A stretch of DNA of 64,000 nucleotides from Aspergillus flavus (taxonomy: Eukaryota; Ascomycota; Eurotiomycetes; Eurotiales; Aspergillaceae). Position 1 is the first letter of the stretch. Every line of letters starts with the position of its first letter. The notes under the pieces were generated by a model. The model ran no database searches, was not told the origin of the DNA, and saw only the letters and a program-made list of their open reading frames with translations. The position numbers and the translations under genes are program-made. Of this stretch, positions 20,886 to 35,786 are shown in pieces. The stretch lies in contig NC_092405.1 in assembly GCF_009017415.1 (NCBI RefSeq), forward strand, positions 2,418,001 to 2,482,000, written 5' to 3'.

Positions 20886-22783
20886 ATGTCAATATACACA
20901 TACATCTACCCATTCCTCCTCCTATTAACCCAATCCCAAGCCCTAAAATGGCACACCCTCCTCTACGACATCGGCCTGCTGGGCGCGCACCCAGTCACAA
21001 AATACGAATCCTTCGACCTCGCCTCCCCAGAACCCAATATTCTAAAATGGGACCCCCGCTGCGAAGACAAATACGTCTTCCTCAGTCCACGGGGCCATTT
21101 CTACCCGCACCCGGGGCCATTGATCTTCGATAATAAGGGGGACTTGGTCTGGATGGAGGATCGGTTCGGGATGGTTATGGATTTCAGGGTTCAGAGGTTT
21201 CGGGGGGAGGATTATTTGACGTTTTGGGTTGGGGAGGATGATGGGACGAGGGGGTTGGGGGTGTATTATATGGTTTGTTCTCTTCTTCTCCTTCTCCTTC
21301 TTCTTCTTCTTCTTGTTTGAGTTCTGGGTGTAGGGGGTGAGAGTTGTTAGGGTTATTGTGGTCACAAGGGATACAGTGATAACTGACACTGAAAAACAAT
21401 AGTTAGATTCAACCTACACCCTAACCCACACCATAACCCCCCTCAACAACCAAAGAGGCGACGTCCATGAATTCCAACTCACCCCCGCCGGCACAGCCCT
21501 AATCACCATCTACGAGATCATCCCCTACGACCTTACGCCAGTCAACGGTCCCCCAAGCGGGTGGATCTACGATTGTCTCTTCCAGGAAATCGACGTCGAA
21601 ACCAACACACTCCTCTTCCAATGGCGAGCCAGTGACCATTACAATATCACTGAAACTTATTTCCCGTTAAACGGGAAGGGAGGTGCGAATTCGAGTAAGG
21701 AGGCTTATGACTATTTTCATATTAATAGTGTGGATAAGTTGGACGATGGACGGTATCTTGTTTCGTCGAGGTATATGCATACTGTTACCTGTATTGGGGG
21801 CGATGGGGAGGTGTTGTGGGTTCTTGGGGGGAAGAGGAATATGTTTGGGGATTTGTCGGGGGGACTGGCGACGGGGTTTAAGTGGCAGCATAATGCGAGG
21901 TGGGTTCCTGGGTCTTTTGGGTCTGGAGGAGGGAATGGCGATGAGGGTGTGGATGTGATTACAGTGTTTGATAATGGGGCCAATGATCATGTCATGGATG
22001 AGGATCATAGTCGGGGCTTGGTGATTGAGGTAGATGCCAACAATTGGACCGCGACGGCCAGACACGTGTACCCTGCGCCTGGGGGATTCAGTGCGCATTC
22101 GCAGGGTAATATGCAGGTGTTGGAGGAATCGGGAAATGTGTTTGTCGGCTGGGGCAAGGCTGCGGCGTATACCGAGTTCAGTGCCCGTGGGGAGGTGCTC
22201 TGTGATACGCACTGGGGTCCAAAGATGTTCTTTCCTTTGGGTTGGGTCAAGTCGTATCGGACGTATAAGTCGGACTGGGTTGGGAGGCCTGTTATGCCGC
22301 CGGATGTAGCGGTTGATGAGGGTTCAAAGACGGTGTTTGTTAGTTGGAATGGCGCGACGGATGTTGCCGGGTGGGTTCTGCAGAGGGTCGGCAGCTCTAC
22401 AGAGGACGAGTTTGAGACGGTGGATTATCTGCCCAAGACGGGGTTTGAGACGGCCATCGAGATGGGTGAGGCTGGTGGGTATTGGAGGTTGGTTGCGGTG
22501 GACTTCACCGGCGAGGAGTTGGGCTATACGGAGGTGTTTGGTGTGGACCATTCGGTATGTTGCTACTATTTGGTGATCTAGAAGGGTTGATACTGACAGG
22601 TCTTATCTGTAGGAGTCTTGGAGTCTCTCTTCGGCGTTGGCGGAAGATGATGGTCTGCTGCATATGCTTACCGCTGCTTGTGCGGTGGGAGCTGTACTGG
22701 CTGCTCTATGGCAGACCAGGAAGAGGATCTCAGGGGCTGCGTTATCTTGCATCACTACGGGCTCGACGGGTTTATTGATATGA
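20886..22783 (+). CDS. Membrane-anchored arylsulfotransferase-family protein
   Basis: Three exons: 20886-21272, 21403-22554 and 22613-22783; 569 aa. The N-terminus (YIYPFLLLLTQSQA) is a signal peptide. The body matches the fungal arylsulfotransferase (ASST) beta-propeller family, with recognisable blocks GDLVWMEDRFG, GDVHEFQLTPAGTALIT, EAYDYFHINSVDKL, YLVSSRYMHTV, LGGKRNMFGDL, WQHNARW, FDNGANDH and GWGKAAAYTEFS. The last exon adds a hydrophobic segment (HMLTAACAVGAVLAALW) followed by KRI-type basic residues, so the propeller should face the outside or a lumen with one C-terminal anchor. Bacterial relatives move sulfate between phenols using a catalytic His; the substrate of the fungal proteins is not known to me. 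Intron 1 holds a CTT microsatellite. Exon borders are supported by frame and by the family blocks. Confidence 0.85.
21279..21314 (+). repeat. CTT-rich microsatellite in intron 1 of the arylsulfotransferase-family gene
   Basis: About 36 bases of imperfect TTC/CTT repeats lie just after the GTTTGT donor. They sit upstream of the branch region and so may serve as intronic polypyrimidine sequence. Confidence 0.8.
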
Positions 22784-23059
22784 TTGAATAGCTTATTGTT
22801 TGGTTCGGCTCGTTTGATACCCTACGCATGGATAGCGTGATGTATGTACATACACAGGTAGATAGTTCCCCTAAGACAAATTGGTGACGACGAAGCACTT
22901 TATGTCTGAGATACGGAATTGGATATGATTATAATTACATCGATTTAATTCATAGCATATTAGACATACATTAAACCACTGCCCTTCCATCAATGCAGCA
23001 TACACATCAGTGATTGCTATTATGTATTATCATAAATCTCTCGACTCAAGCTGGAACAA

Positions 23060-23746
23060 TTACAGCCCCAAAACACCCAGCACAACACCCAGCATCAAGC
23101 CCCCCTCGACAGCCCCGAATGCCGCCGTAGGAAGAGCAGCAGCACCAGTAGACGTACTAGTCGAGGTGGCAGTAGAGGAACTGGTCTTCTTCGCTTCCGT
23201 CGCCGAAGCCGTCGAAGAGGCAATCGTTGTTGACGACGAGGGGAGAGCTTTTGCTGCATTGCAGTAGACTTGTTGCTTTTGCTTTTCAGGGCCGCTCTCC
23301 GCAGAACCAGGGCAGTTGTTGTAGCATCTGTTCATGCCGTTCCATATATTAGCCAATGGTAGCATGTGGTAGAAGGGTTCAAACATAATGTCCGTATATA
23401 CATGCATGCTTTCTGTACAAGAAAGTGTTGAACAGGAAAGGAAGTGTCTAAACTCACGTAACAACGTTGCCCTGCTGCTCACACAGGCACTTCCACTCGT
23501 TTACTCCGCAAGCTTTCAATTGGCCCATCATTCGTTCTTTACAATCATCCACGATGCTGTTTGAATAAGCTTAGTCAATATCTAGATATCTGAGTAGAAA
23601 TGATCCGGCTTGGTGACATACTTCTGAGCAGCGCACTTCGACCCGGTCGAAGTCGTTGTCCCGGCAGTAGCAGTGGCCTGGGTCTGGGCCGCTGCAAGGA
23701 GGGGGAGGGATCCTGTCAGGATAGTGGTGAAGAGTGTGGCACGCAT
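23060..23746 (-). CDS. GPI-anchored Cys-rich Ser/Thr-rich cell-surface protein
   Basis: Three exons on the minus strand: 23622-23746, 23458-23556 and 23060-23327; 163 aa. Residues 1-20 (MRATLFTTILTGSLPLLAAA) are a signal peptide. A short domain with eight Cys follows: one near 39, then DDC, KAC, the KCLC pair, CYNNC, and a final YC. A Ser/Thr/Ala-rich stalk leads to a hydrophobic tail (GLMLGVVLGVLGL) preceded by small residues, the form of a GPI attachment signal. Eight Cys and a GPI stalk recall CFEM proteins, but the CFEM spacing is not matched, so I do not call it one. It most likely sits on the outer plasma membrane or in the wall. Convergent with the arylsulfotransferase-family gene. Confidence 0.78.
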
Positions 23747-24826
23747 GTTTCCGTTTGAATTGTTAATGGTAGTTGAAATGAGAGTTAGGGCAAATCAAGA
23801 TGAAGTATAGAGAACCTCTGGTCACTAGACAGCCTTAGACAAGAGTACAAAACGTCACAAAGAGAAACGAAGGGAGAAGGGACAGCTCAGCTCTTAAATC
23901 AAACACGACAATGTCTGAGCGTTTTCTCAGAAAGTAATAATGAGCGTGACATCTGTAGAGCTCTTGTCGGTAAGATATGACATGACACCCACCAAGTGAG
24001 AACAGGTGGTGGAGGAAGACACTGCATCGCACTATATCAGCCACCCCGAGGAATTTCTTTCCATTATGCGATATGAATGGTCCACGGCACTGACTGGGTT
24101 TGTTAGTGGATGGTTGTCTAAGTGTCAATAGTTTCTATAACCCTGTCCTATTGATTGAGATGGATTATATTTCTTGCTGTCAATCATGTACGTACGATGG
24201 AGACGTCGAGATACCGACTGCCTGACGGGGTGAACATGGATTGTTGAGGCATACATTCGAGTCTCTTTTTTCCCCTTTTCACTTGCAATTAGGGACGGTC
24301 TTGCATTTCCAGTTCCTCAATTGATTCTGCACAGTTGAGTGTCTATCGAATGGCGGTGACAAAAAGGGTTCAAACACTAAGTCCAATAGTTAGGGACGAT
24401 GTGTCACTTCTTGATCTCTCCGTCTTCAAAATCAGACCGGTCACATGCGGCCACAGGACAACACAAACCCTAAAATTGGATACGAAATTTTAGACCTTCC
24501 TTAATGTTAAAAACTCCAGATTCAAGTCAGCTCGTTATCCATAGGACAATAATACAGAATATATACAAAGCCACCACTCTGAAAGTAACGAAGAAGAATA
24601 AAAAAGAATTCATATAGTCTGCTCCAAGCCGCATGCAACAAAACGAAGACCACGAACGAAGGGGGAATATGGGATGCCAAAGGGACACAAGCCAGTGGAG
24701 ATCATGAACATGCGCATGCGCCCTCTCAATCGCGTTGGTTTGCATGCCATCCGCGTTGCACGCGGCGGCGGAATTAATATATTCGTATGCAAAATATCTT
24801 GTCTCGGAATAGAACAAAAGATGCCT
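23747..24826. other. Intergenic: GPI-protein promoter and hulA 3' region
   Basis: About 1.1 kb. The left part is the promoter of the GPI-protein gene (minus strand), the right part probably hulA 3' UTR. Short frames only; no RNA gene seen. Confidence 0.5.
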
Positions 24827-27936
<3,110 letters not shown>

Positions 27937-29625
27937 CCTGTACTGTAGAAAGGGAGCTGGCAGTACACGCCTCCGGGTGTAAAACGGCCGATCAGGACAA
28001 GCCTAAAAGGTAATTCGCGGCGTGCGCATCCACCACAGACCACAGACCGCACACTAGGCAGGAATCGAAAGATCGGGAACACAAGTCGGCCGTAGATCGA
28101 ATGACAGAAGCGGTGGTGTGAAGTGGAGAGGGGAGGGGAGGGGGTGAAACCGGAGCAAGATTGATGATGATTGATGCAACGGAGAAAACTAAAGATGAGT
28201 TGAGGTTTGGCGATAACGGGGACACTAAGCCTGAGGATGGAGGCGCGGGCAACTTTGGGGCTGAGCAAACCAGAGAAGGTCCTGACGTTGCGCTGTTACG
28301 AGCCAATCACCTGGTGACGAGGGGCTTTCTTCCGACCAGACGAGCAGCGCGCGGTTGATTGACTTGATTTCCGTTTGGCTCCTTAGGGACAGTAGCGCGG
28401 GTGTGGGCGGATCGTGGCGAAGGAGGGGAGAGGGGTGGAAATAATTAATAAATTCCTAGAGAAAAATGAAGGAAAAAAAAAAATAAAAATAAAAATAAAA
28501 TATCATAAAAAATATTAGAGTGATATTGTAAACGTCAATAATACATAAATAAGCATTCTATAATTTCATTCCTGAGCTCCCTCCAACCAAATATATCGGT
28601 AATCATCATGTAATAATATACTCCGATCCATTCCATTTCACTAGGGATATAATACTTTACCAGCAAAATCATACTTCCAAATAAATTTCCTTATTCCATC
28701 CCAAAATTACCGGTGACAGATCACGAGTAGTATCCATGTACATACAGTACTGTATGGTTCGTGTTCCTCGAAGTCATTCCAGATCAGGGAAAAAGGAAAG
28801 ACGGTGATAGGATACCTGAAACCTAAGGTGTCTAGGCCGGCGGCTAACCAAGATTCCAGAGCCCATGACGCCAAAAGCAGCAACCCCGCGTGCTTAAGTT
28901 CCCATTCGACTGGAAGAAACGTTTTGCCCGTAGCCCAAGCCAAGCATTTAGTGGCTTTCCCGTAAGGCAACAAAATTTATCCCTCTATTTTTATATTGAC
29001 TTTGGTACGATGTATACCACTCCTCCTCAATCATTAACCCCTTAATGTTGTCGTTCAGGAGCATACGCGGAGTACGGACAGTACGACCGGTCCTAGACAG
29101 TGGGGCACACTGCTTTAGTTGACCTACTTACCAGCCTTCAAAGTTCATCGCCATCGCTTGATCCTTACCGTCGCAATTCCCTCGTACATACTACCTAGCT
29201 CCGTACACATCGTATCCATACCCACATACACCACACACACACATGTGAAAAAAGAATAAAATAAAAATAAAAATAAGAGAGGCAACATAGTGTTTTCCAT
29301 TGACCCTGCAAGATATGCTTCCAAAATGATGATGATCGTAACTAAATCAAAATAAAAATAAAAAAAAAGAAACCCCCAGTAGAATAAGGGTGATATCATA
29401 GAAACAAGCGGAATCCATCCATCCTACCGGTTGCCAGATGGTTATCATACAGTACATCCCATCCCCAACTCCAAAGCATTCTCCATGAAATCAGAGAAAC
29501 CTCACGATTTATGATTTAATGTGGACGTGTCCGGCCGTATTCCTCTGTCACTCGACTCGTTCGAGCTCGCTTGCTCTGGTCTGCGAACTAATCACCCTCG
29601 GCGTGGCAGCATACGTTGCATGCAT
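27937..29625. other. hulA promoter and pab2 3' intergenic region
   Basis: About 1.7 kb. The part near hulA is GC-richer and CT-rich on the minus strand, a probable leader. 28440-29400 is AT-rich with AAAAT-type low-complexity blocks and a short CA run near 29228-29243. No gene supportable. Confidence 0.5.
28473..28501 (+). repeat. AAAAT low-complexity block
   Basis: An A-run passes into AAAAT repeats. Similar blocks lie at about 29248-29276 and 29348-29368, so the same simple repeat occurs three times in one intergenic region. Confidence 0.75.
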
Positions 29626-30494
29626 TTAGTAAGGTGCATAGCCCCGACCCCGGCCACCACGATAGCCTCCGCGGTAGCCTCCCCGAGGGGCGCCACGGAA
29701 GAAACCCCGGCCCCGGAAGCCACCTCGTCCGCGGCCTCGACTCATGCCGGGCAAGTTGGTACGCTTGGGGACAACCTGTATGCGTGTTAGCTGACAAAAC
29801 GGCACTGGGCACAAGGGGTAGACAGGGCGACCAACCTTTAGATTCCTGCCACGGAAAACACTCTCATTTAGGACAAGTGCCTGGGCCACCAAACTAGGTT
29901 CTGCGAACTCTACATAGGCGTACCTGTACCACAGACATCAGCACTCGCAACAGAAGTTGTTCTCATAAAGGAGGAGCAAAAAATGGTGGAAAAAAATGTC
30001 TGAAAGGCTGAAAAAGCGGTAACGCACCCTTTCGGCTGACCCGAAAATTTATCCAGGAGAATAGTAACGCGATTTATTGAGCCACAGCTCTGGAAATGCG
30101 CCTGAATCTCCTCCGGGGAAGCACCGTAATCAACGTTGCCGACGAAAATACTCCGCGCATCGATCTCTTCCTTATCTTCCCGCAGGTTCTCGGACTGTTG
30201 ATCAAGGGTGGCTTGCATCTCGCGCAACTTCGCTGCCTCGGATTCCATTTCGGCTACCCGTCTCTTCATCGCCGCAATCTCTTCCTACAGACGAGACCAC
30301 CGTGTTAGTTTGACTGATACAATGAAAAGTAACATTGTGATGAAGCAAGGACGATGCAGAAACACCAGAGTTGAGTTTCCGGTCTTCAATCTAGCATGAG
30401 CTCCAGCTTGAAGGAACAACCTCACCTCATCGTCTACCCCCTCTTCTTGATGCTGCAAGCGCTCATCTTTGACTTCGTTCTCTTCGGGATTCAT
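29626..30494 (-). CDS. pab2: Nuclear polyadenylate-binding protein Pab2 (PABPN1 orthologue)
   Basis: Four exons (minus strand): 30426-30494, 30028-30284, 29836-29923 and 29626-29775; 187 aa. I chose MNPEENEV as start; an in-frame ATG 42 nt upstream exists. An acidic N-terminus is followed by a coiled coil at about 24-62 ([19 protein letters not shown]). One RRM follows at about 66-142 with RNP2 [10 protein letters not shown] and RNP1-like KGYAYVEF, and the typical linker [15 protein letters not shown]. The C-terminal 40 residues are an RGG tail ([15 protein letters not shown]) ending GYAPY. This order, one coiled coil, one RRM and an Arg/Gly tail, is that of fission yeast Pab2 and human PABPN1, which bind nuclear poly(A) tails and feed transcripts to polymerase or exosome. 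Arg methylation of the tail is expected from the family. Confidence 0.93.
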
Positions 30495-31371
30495 TATGGA
30501 AGTAATCTTGGGATGCCTCCTCTTTTCTATGTTCAACCCGCCGAGTCAAGGAAAAACTCAAGTTGTAACGGCACCTCCCCGACTGCTAGCGGAGCGGGAG
30601 TGGAGCAAGAGCTCTGGGAAAATATAATATCCGACAAAGGCAAAGCTTTAAAGATTGGAGTAAAGTAAGTCTAGATTAAAAAGATTGAAGAGGTAAATAA
30701 AACGACCTGCAACCGGTGATTGGAGGTAGAAGACCCGTCGTAGTAGGTCACAAATGGTTATGCTCGTGTTTGATCGACGCCGAAGTCACTGCTGCTCTTT
30801 CCGGTTAGCGACTTTTGTCATCTGAACCTTCACAGGGAATGAACTTCACCCAAATCCAGCCTCGAGTACTTCGTCATGTCGCAAAACAAAAAAGATTGCC
30901 CGCCTTTGTTGCCCCCTCATTCAGTCTTCAAACTAGCTAACTACTTTTCGCTGGTTCTATTTTTGATTTCTTTCTTATTTTTTTGTCCTTCTAAATTGTA
31001 AAAATTGTATAACAATGCCACCATACACTCTGAAACCAGATGGCTTGCAACTGCGCAGTAACACAATGCGCGCAGAAGTATTAAGCACTATAGAACCTCA
31101 TAGAATATTCCGGTTCAGTATTTTACAGCTATAAGGGTAACAGAGGGATCAGATACTGGCAACTGACACTTCTTCTGGGTTTAAAGTACATCGTCAGAAG
31201 GAAACCACTCCATGCGACTCATCAGGGACCGTAAAATATCGTCCATCATCAAATTTAAGCCATAAGTCAGTTAGGGAGAGCTAGGTAAAATTCAAGTCAC
31301 ATACAATTAGGAGGTCATGATCGTGGCTGTTTCTATGACATATATACAAGCAAATATTACGAGGCGTTAAC
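30495..31371. other. Intergenic between pab2 and vps29
   Basis: 877 bases: pab2 promoter on the left and vps29 3' UTR on the right. A weak 90-codon frame on the plus strand (30396-30668) overlaps pab2 exon 1 and is not protein-like. Confidence 0.5.
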
Positions 31372-32166
31372 TCATGATTGAACGGTGTTCTTGCGGAAGG
31401 AGACCTTTTCGACCGCGACGGTTTCAACACCATTGGCGTCCGTCTTGAGTTGGTAGACATACAACACAAGTACGTCACCTTGAATCTGCAGAATGTTCAG
31501 CATAGGTGAAGGAGAAAGTGTGAAATGGTGAAGTTAGGGCCTCAACTCACGTCCATGAGACAAAAGCTAGGTGTTGGTTCCTCTCCTTCGGGCCAATACC
31601 CAGTGCTCAAAGCGCCCGTTGCACTTCCGGGGGTGATAAAGAATCTTCCCTCCATCTCAAAGGCATCGAAGCGGTGCGCACCACCCCATAGTAGTATATC
31701 AACATCCATCTGGCGTGCGGCAATAAGCAGGGCTTCGGCGTCACCCGGCGGGATGATGGTGTGGCCATGTGTAAGACCAATACGGAGGCTTCCGTGGGTC
31801 ACCACTTTTGAGAGGGGTAGGTTGGGAGAGTCGACATCGAAATCACCCTTGACCAATTGCAGATCGGGAGCGATACCACGGAGGAATTCAAATGTACTTC
31901 GGTCGGTCAGATTGCCCAGACAGAGGATCTGGCCGATCTTGTTTGGCGTTAAGAGTTTCCGGAACTGCGACAGTTAGTCCGGATGGGTTTGCACAGTGGG
32001 TGGCTGCCGATTGATGGGTGATTGAGTGGCGCACACCTTAGCTGGAAGATCCTAGAGATAGCATGTCAGCTAATTAAGAGAAAATGAAGGGAACAGACAT
32101 GTTCAGTACCGGAGCTCTATCAGGGATAAAGAGGTCACCAATGACCAGAACAAGACGCGACGTCAT
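31372..32166 (-). CDS. vps29: Retromer subunit Vps29
   Basis: Four exons (minus strand): 32110-32166, 32037-32051, 31551-31964 and 31372-31485; 199 aa. Exon 2 is only 15 nt and encodes DLPAK, needed to join IPDRAP to FRKLLTP in a sequence conserved across Vps29 proteins. The start MTSRLVLVIGDLFIP is conventional. The phosphoesterase-like fold is visible in GDLFIP, LCLGNLTD, VKGDFD, LTHGHTIIP, LLWGGAHRFDAFEMEG and TPGSATGALS. As in the family, the metal site has lost catalytic residues; the surface is used to bind Vps35. Retromer returns sorting receptors from endosomes to the Golgi. It is slightly longer than animal Vps29 (about 182 aa). Confidence 0.95.
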
Positions 32167-33806
32167 CTTGGAGAAGGGAACTGGCAACTCAACAGCCCAT
32201 TCCAAAGAAACCTGTGGTTAGGAGACAAGGTAGTTACCTGCAAGTGCACAGGATAATTCGGGCCGCCAGTGAACTAGTAGTTAAGGTTACGTATGGTTAT
32301 TTGGTGCTCCGTCGACTCGATGGAGCTTCGCGGGGAAAGCTCACTGACGCCTGACGCCGATGCCGCGGTCCTCGAGCCCTAAGCCCTATTACCGTGGCAG
32401 AGATGGTTAGGCCAATGCTTTGATTAGTCTTACATTGCACTATACTATAATCGGACTAGTCTTATTATGGATCATACTTTTGATTATCATCGGTATTTGA
32501 TGCCGTGCTGATCGACTTACCACCTATCACTCTATTGTGGGCCAGACACACTGCGCGTGATTTGATACTCATTTCACTGTGACCGGGGTGCTTGTTTGCT
32601 CTTGGCAATATACCTTGACCTCCAACCCAGTTGTTGAATTATTGCGGAAATGATAAGTGTCCATCCAGTATACAATCTACTGCGTTGTTTCTAGTCGTCC
32701 ACTCGCCTGTGAGTTTGTGCTAGTACTAGGTACATAGATAACCTTTGTTAGGCGTCACTGTCTGACCATTGACCTTTTTGCGAAGGCTTTGGGGCAATTT
32801 CTTAGGGGGGGTTGAAACTTGAGTAGCTCTGGATATGTCCTGATGACTTGAACCTTGACTTAGGGAACATATTCACGCCTCAGATACAGTCTCGAGGATA
32901 CCTGGTTGGTGCACATAACTTGAGATGGATATATGCAATTGTGTCGTTGGAGTTAGCTTCTACTAGTGTCATTGGGTGTCCTACGAAAGTGATATATCAG
33001 AACTGATATATACATATATTGCTATATACTCCATACGTATACACAATTATGTTGGATAAATATATAATTCTCCGCAGCATACGGGTTCCGAATGTTCTAA
33101 AACCCAGACGCAACAATGGAATATGATGTTTTCATTCCAGTCCGAGTTCTCATTACTCGATAGATAGTTGAAAGATGAGTCAATTGCGGTTCGCATCCCC
33201 AGTCCCAACAAAAACGCCATCCGGAGGACCCAAAGGTTCTCCGCAGTGCGGAGGTAAACGTACGGAAGGCTCCGCCCGTGGTGGACGGACATTAATTGAC
33301 ATTACGGCCGATAGAAAGGGGAGGAAATGGAAAAAGGGTTAATAATCTGACCCAGGAAAAATTTTATAGATCAATTGCCCTATTTAAGCACATCCCTTTG
33401 AAGTCTTTCACGTCTTCTTTTTTTCTCATTTTTGTATACACCAGGGATACTTGGGATATAGAAAACCATCTACCAATAACAAGTCGTGCTTGATTCCGGC
33501 GATCCCCGAATTCTGCTCCCCTCACTCACTCCCATTACTCATTACTATCACGTTCACTTTCTTCTACCCCGCGGACTCTCGGCTCTCAACGCCGAACCTT
33601 CGGAAAAGCTGGCGAGCAGACGGACGACGCAGCGGCTTAGTCTGATTTCCAGGCACCTGGATCAGCATTTACCGTTGCCCGATCTTAATACTCCCTTCTC
33701 GACCGAGAGAGGATCCCACCCTCCCGACGACATCGAATATAAACCCCTCGATCGCACTCTTCCTTCTACATCTCCTTCGCAACAACCAGAATCCCCCTCT
33801 ACCAAA
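32167..33806. promoter_or_regulatory. Divergent promoter region between vps29 and the aminotransferase gene
   Basis: About 1.64 kb. The first 250 bases serve vps29. The middle is AT-rich without coding signal. From 33486 to 33806 a frame in phase with the aminotransferase is open without a stop; I treat it as leader. Confidence 0.5.
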
Positions 33807-35026
33807 ATGTCGTCCCAAGCCCCTCACCCCACCTTGTTGATTCCCGGACCCATCGAATTCGATGATGCTGTCCTCCAGTCTATGGCCCACTATGCGTGAG
33901 TCTATCGTTGTCGTCTAGTAGCCATTGACCCCTCCATACTGATGCTTTTTGTAGCGAGAGCCACGTTGCTCCTGGCTTTGTCAAGACCTTCGGAGAGACA
34001 TTGACCTTGGTGCGCAAGCTCTTCCAGTCCACCAACCCCGCCGCCCAGCCCTTCGTCATCTCCGGTAGCGGTACCCTTGGCTGGGATGTCGTCGCCTCCA
34101 GCTTGGTCGAGAAGGGAGAGAATGCCCTCGTCCTGCACACCGGCTACTTCGCCGATTCCTTCGCCACATGCTTGCAAACCTACGGTGCGAACGCAACACA
34201 GCTCAAGGCACCCATCGGAGAGCGCCCCTCGTTCGAGGAGATTGAGCAGGCCCTGAAGGAGAAGCCCTACAAGATCATCACCATCACCCACGTCGACACC
34301 TCGACCGGTGTGCTCAGTGACATCAAGCGCATCGCCGAGATCGTCCGCCGCGTCAGCCCCAACACCCTGGTGGTCGTGGACGGTGTCTGCAGTGTCGGCT
34401 GCGAGGAGATCGCCTTTGATGAATGGGATCTTGACGTTGTCCTGACTGCCAGCCAGAAGGCCATCGGTTGCCCCCCCGGCCTCAGCATCCTGATGACCTC
34501 CCCCCGCGCCATCGACGTCTTCAAGAACCGCCAGTCCCCCCCCGCTTCATACTACTCCTCCATCGGCAACTGGCTCCCCATCATGCAGAACTACGAGAAC
34601 TTCAAGCCCTCCTACTTCGCTACCCCACCCACCCAGCTGGTCCACGCCCTGCACACCACCCTGTCCCAGATCACCTCCCGGCCCATGGCTGAGCGCTTCG
34701 CCGTGCACGCCCAGGCCTCGGACCGTGTCAAGGCTGCTGTCGCCGAGCTCGGCTTGAAGCAGCTGGCCGCGAAGCCAGAGAACCAGGCCCACGCCATGAC
34801 GGCCATCTGGCTGCCCGAGGGTCTGGCCCCACCCGACGTGCTCCCCGGGCTGCTGAAGCGGGGCGTCATCTTTGCAGCGGGTCTGCACAAGGAGGCTGCG
34901 ACCAAGTACATCCGGTTCGGACACATGGGCGTCAGTGTCTCCGATCCTGCCCGCAAGGACATTGACAACGCTATTGCCGCTCTGAAGGAGGCCATGGCCG
35001 AAGCCAAGCAGGCCAAGGGACTGTAA
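33807..35026 (+). CDS. agx1: Alanine-glyoxylate aminotransferase (Agx1 type)
   Basis: Two exons, 33807-33895 and 33955-35026, split by a 59-nt intron; 386 aa. The class V aminotransferase fold is complete: LLIPGPIEF at the start, SGSGTLGWD (cofactor phosphate region), HVDTSTGVL, VVDGVCSVGCEE with the PLP-contacting Asp, and the Schiff-base Lys198 in TASQKAIGCPPGL. The C-terminus has KYIRFGHMG, the conserved substrate-Arg region. The enzyme converts glyoxylate and alanine to glycine and pyruvate. I start at MSSQAPHP, which matches the family; the frame is open a further 107 codons upstream, and that part is Arg/Ser/Leu-rich. The C-terminus (KGL) is not a standard peroxisomal signal. Codons are strongly C-ending, suggesting high expression. 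Confidence 0.94.
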
Positions 35027-35786
35027 ATGATGATACCTTCCATGTTTCACGAACTTAAGTAGAAATGAAAATAAAAAAATAAAAAAATTAATATTTCATG
35101 TTAAGAGTACGCTTCCCGGGGATATCTGATCTATATTTTGGTAGCGGTTTTTGATCTAGTGAAGACATGTACATGAATAATGTAGACTAAGTTCCTAATC
35201 AAGGGTATGTCATACAGCCTTTCTCTGTCAGGTTGCAACCTGAGATGTGTTCCACAGATCGGCCAATAGGATGAGGCTCCGAGTTAACGGTAGTGTACCC
35301 GATCGGTTGCAAACAAGAAATATTACATCCAGTACTGAATTGTTAGGTAAGTGGGATATTTATATATTTAGTAGATGCCATGTTGAATGTGACTATATAT
35401 AACGACCAGTGGCTCATGTTTTCCTACAACCAACAGAGGAGGCACGTGAAATATGTTGATAATATGTATAATGATGATCCTGACTCGTAACATCCGTCCA
35501 ACTGTAGAGGGGAAAAAAGGAACAAAAACAATAGAACAGGGAAGGGAAGAAGAGGGGGGAAATTACAAGAACATAAGTGTGACAATGATAAGTAAAAAAG
35601 AGGAGGGTATGAAGTAGTAATGCTACTGGCACTTATGATGCGTGTGGCCAGTTTTCTTTACAGTCACATCAGATGGGCTATGAATGCATTATAAACTTCC
35701 ATCAGCATGTATACGCGCGCTGCTTCATAGGACTTCTGTTTGATCCATGAATTCTATTTGGGAGCCCATGTCCGTCCCCTCCTAGG
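35027..35786. other. Convergent 3' intergenic region
   Basis: 760 AT-rich bases between the aminotransferase gene and nem1, with an A/T low-complexity patch just after the aminotransferase stop (35064-35095). No gene seen. Confidence 0.5.

Noticed and set aside
24360..24385. GGGTTCAAAC tRNA T-loop-like string
   Set aside because: No matching acceptor or anticodon stems can be folded around it.
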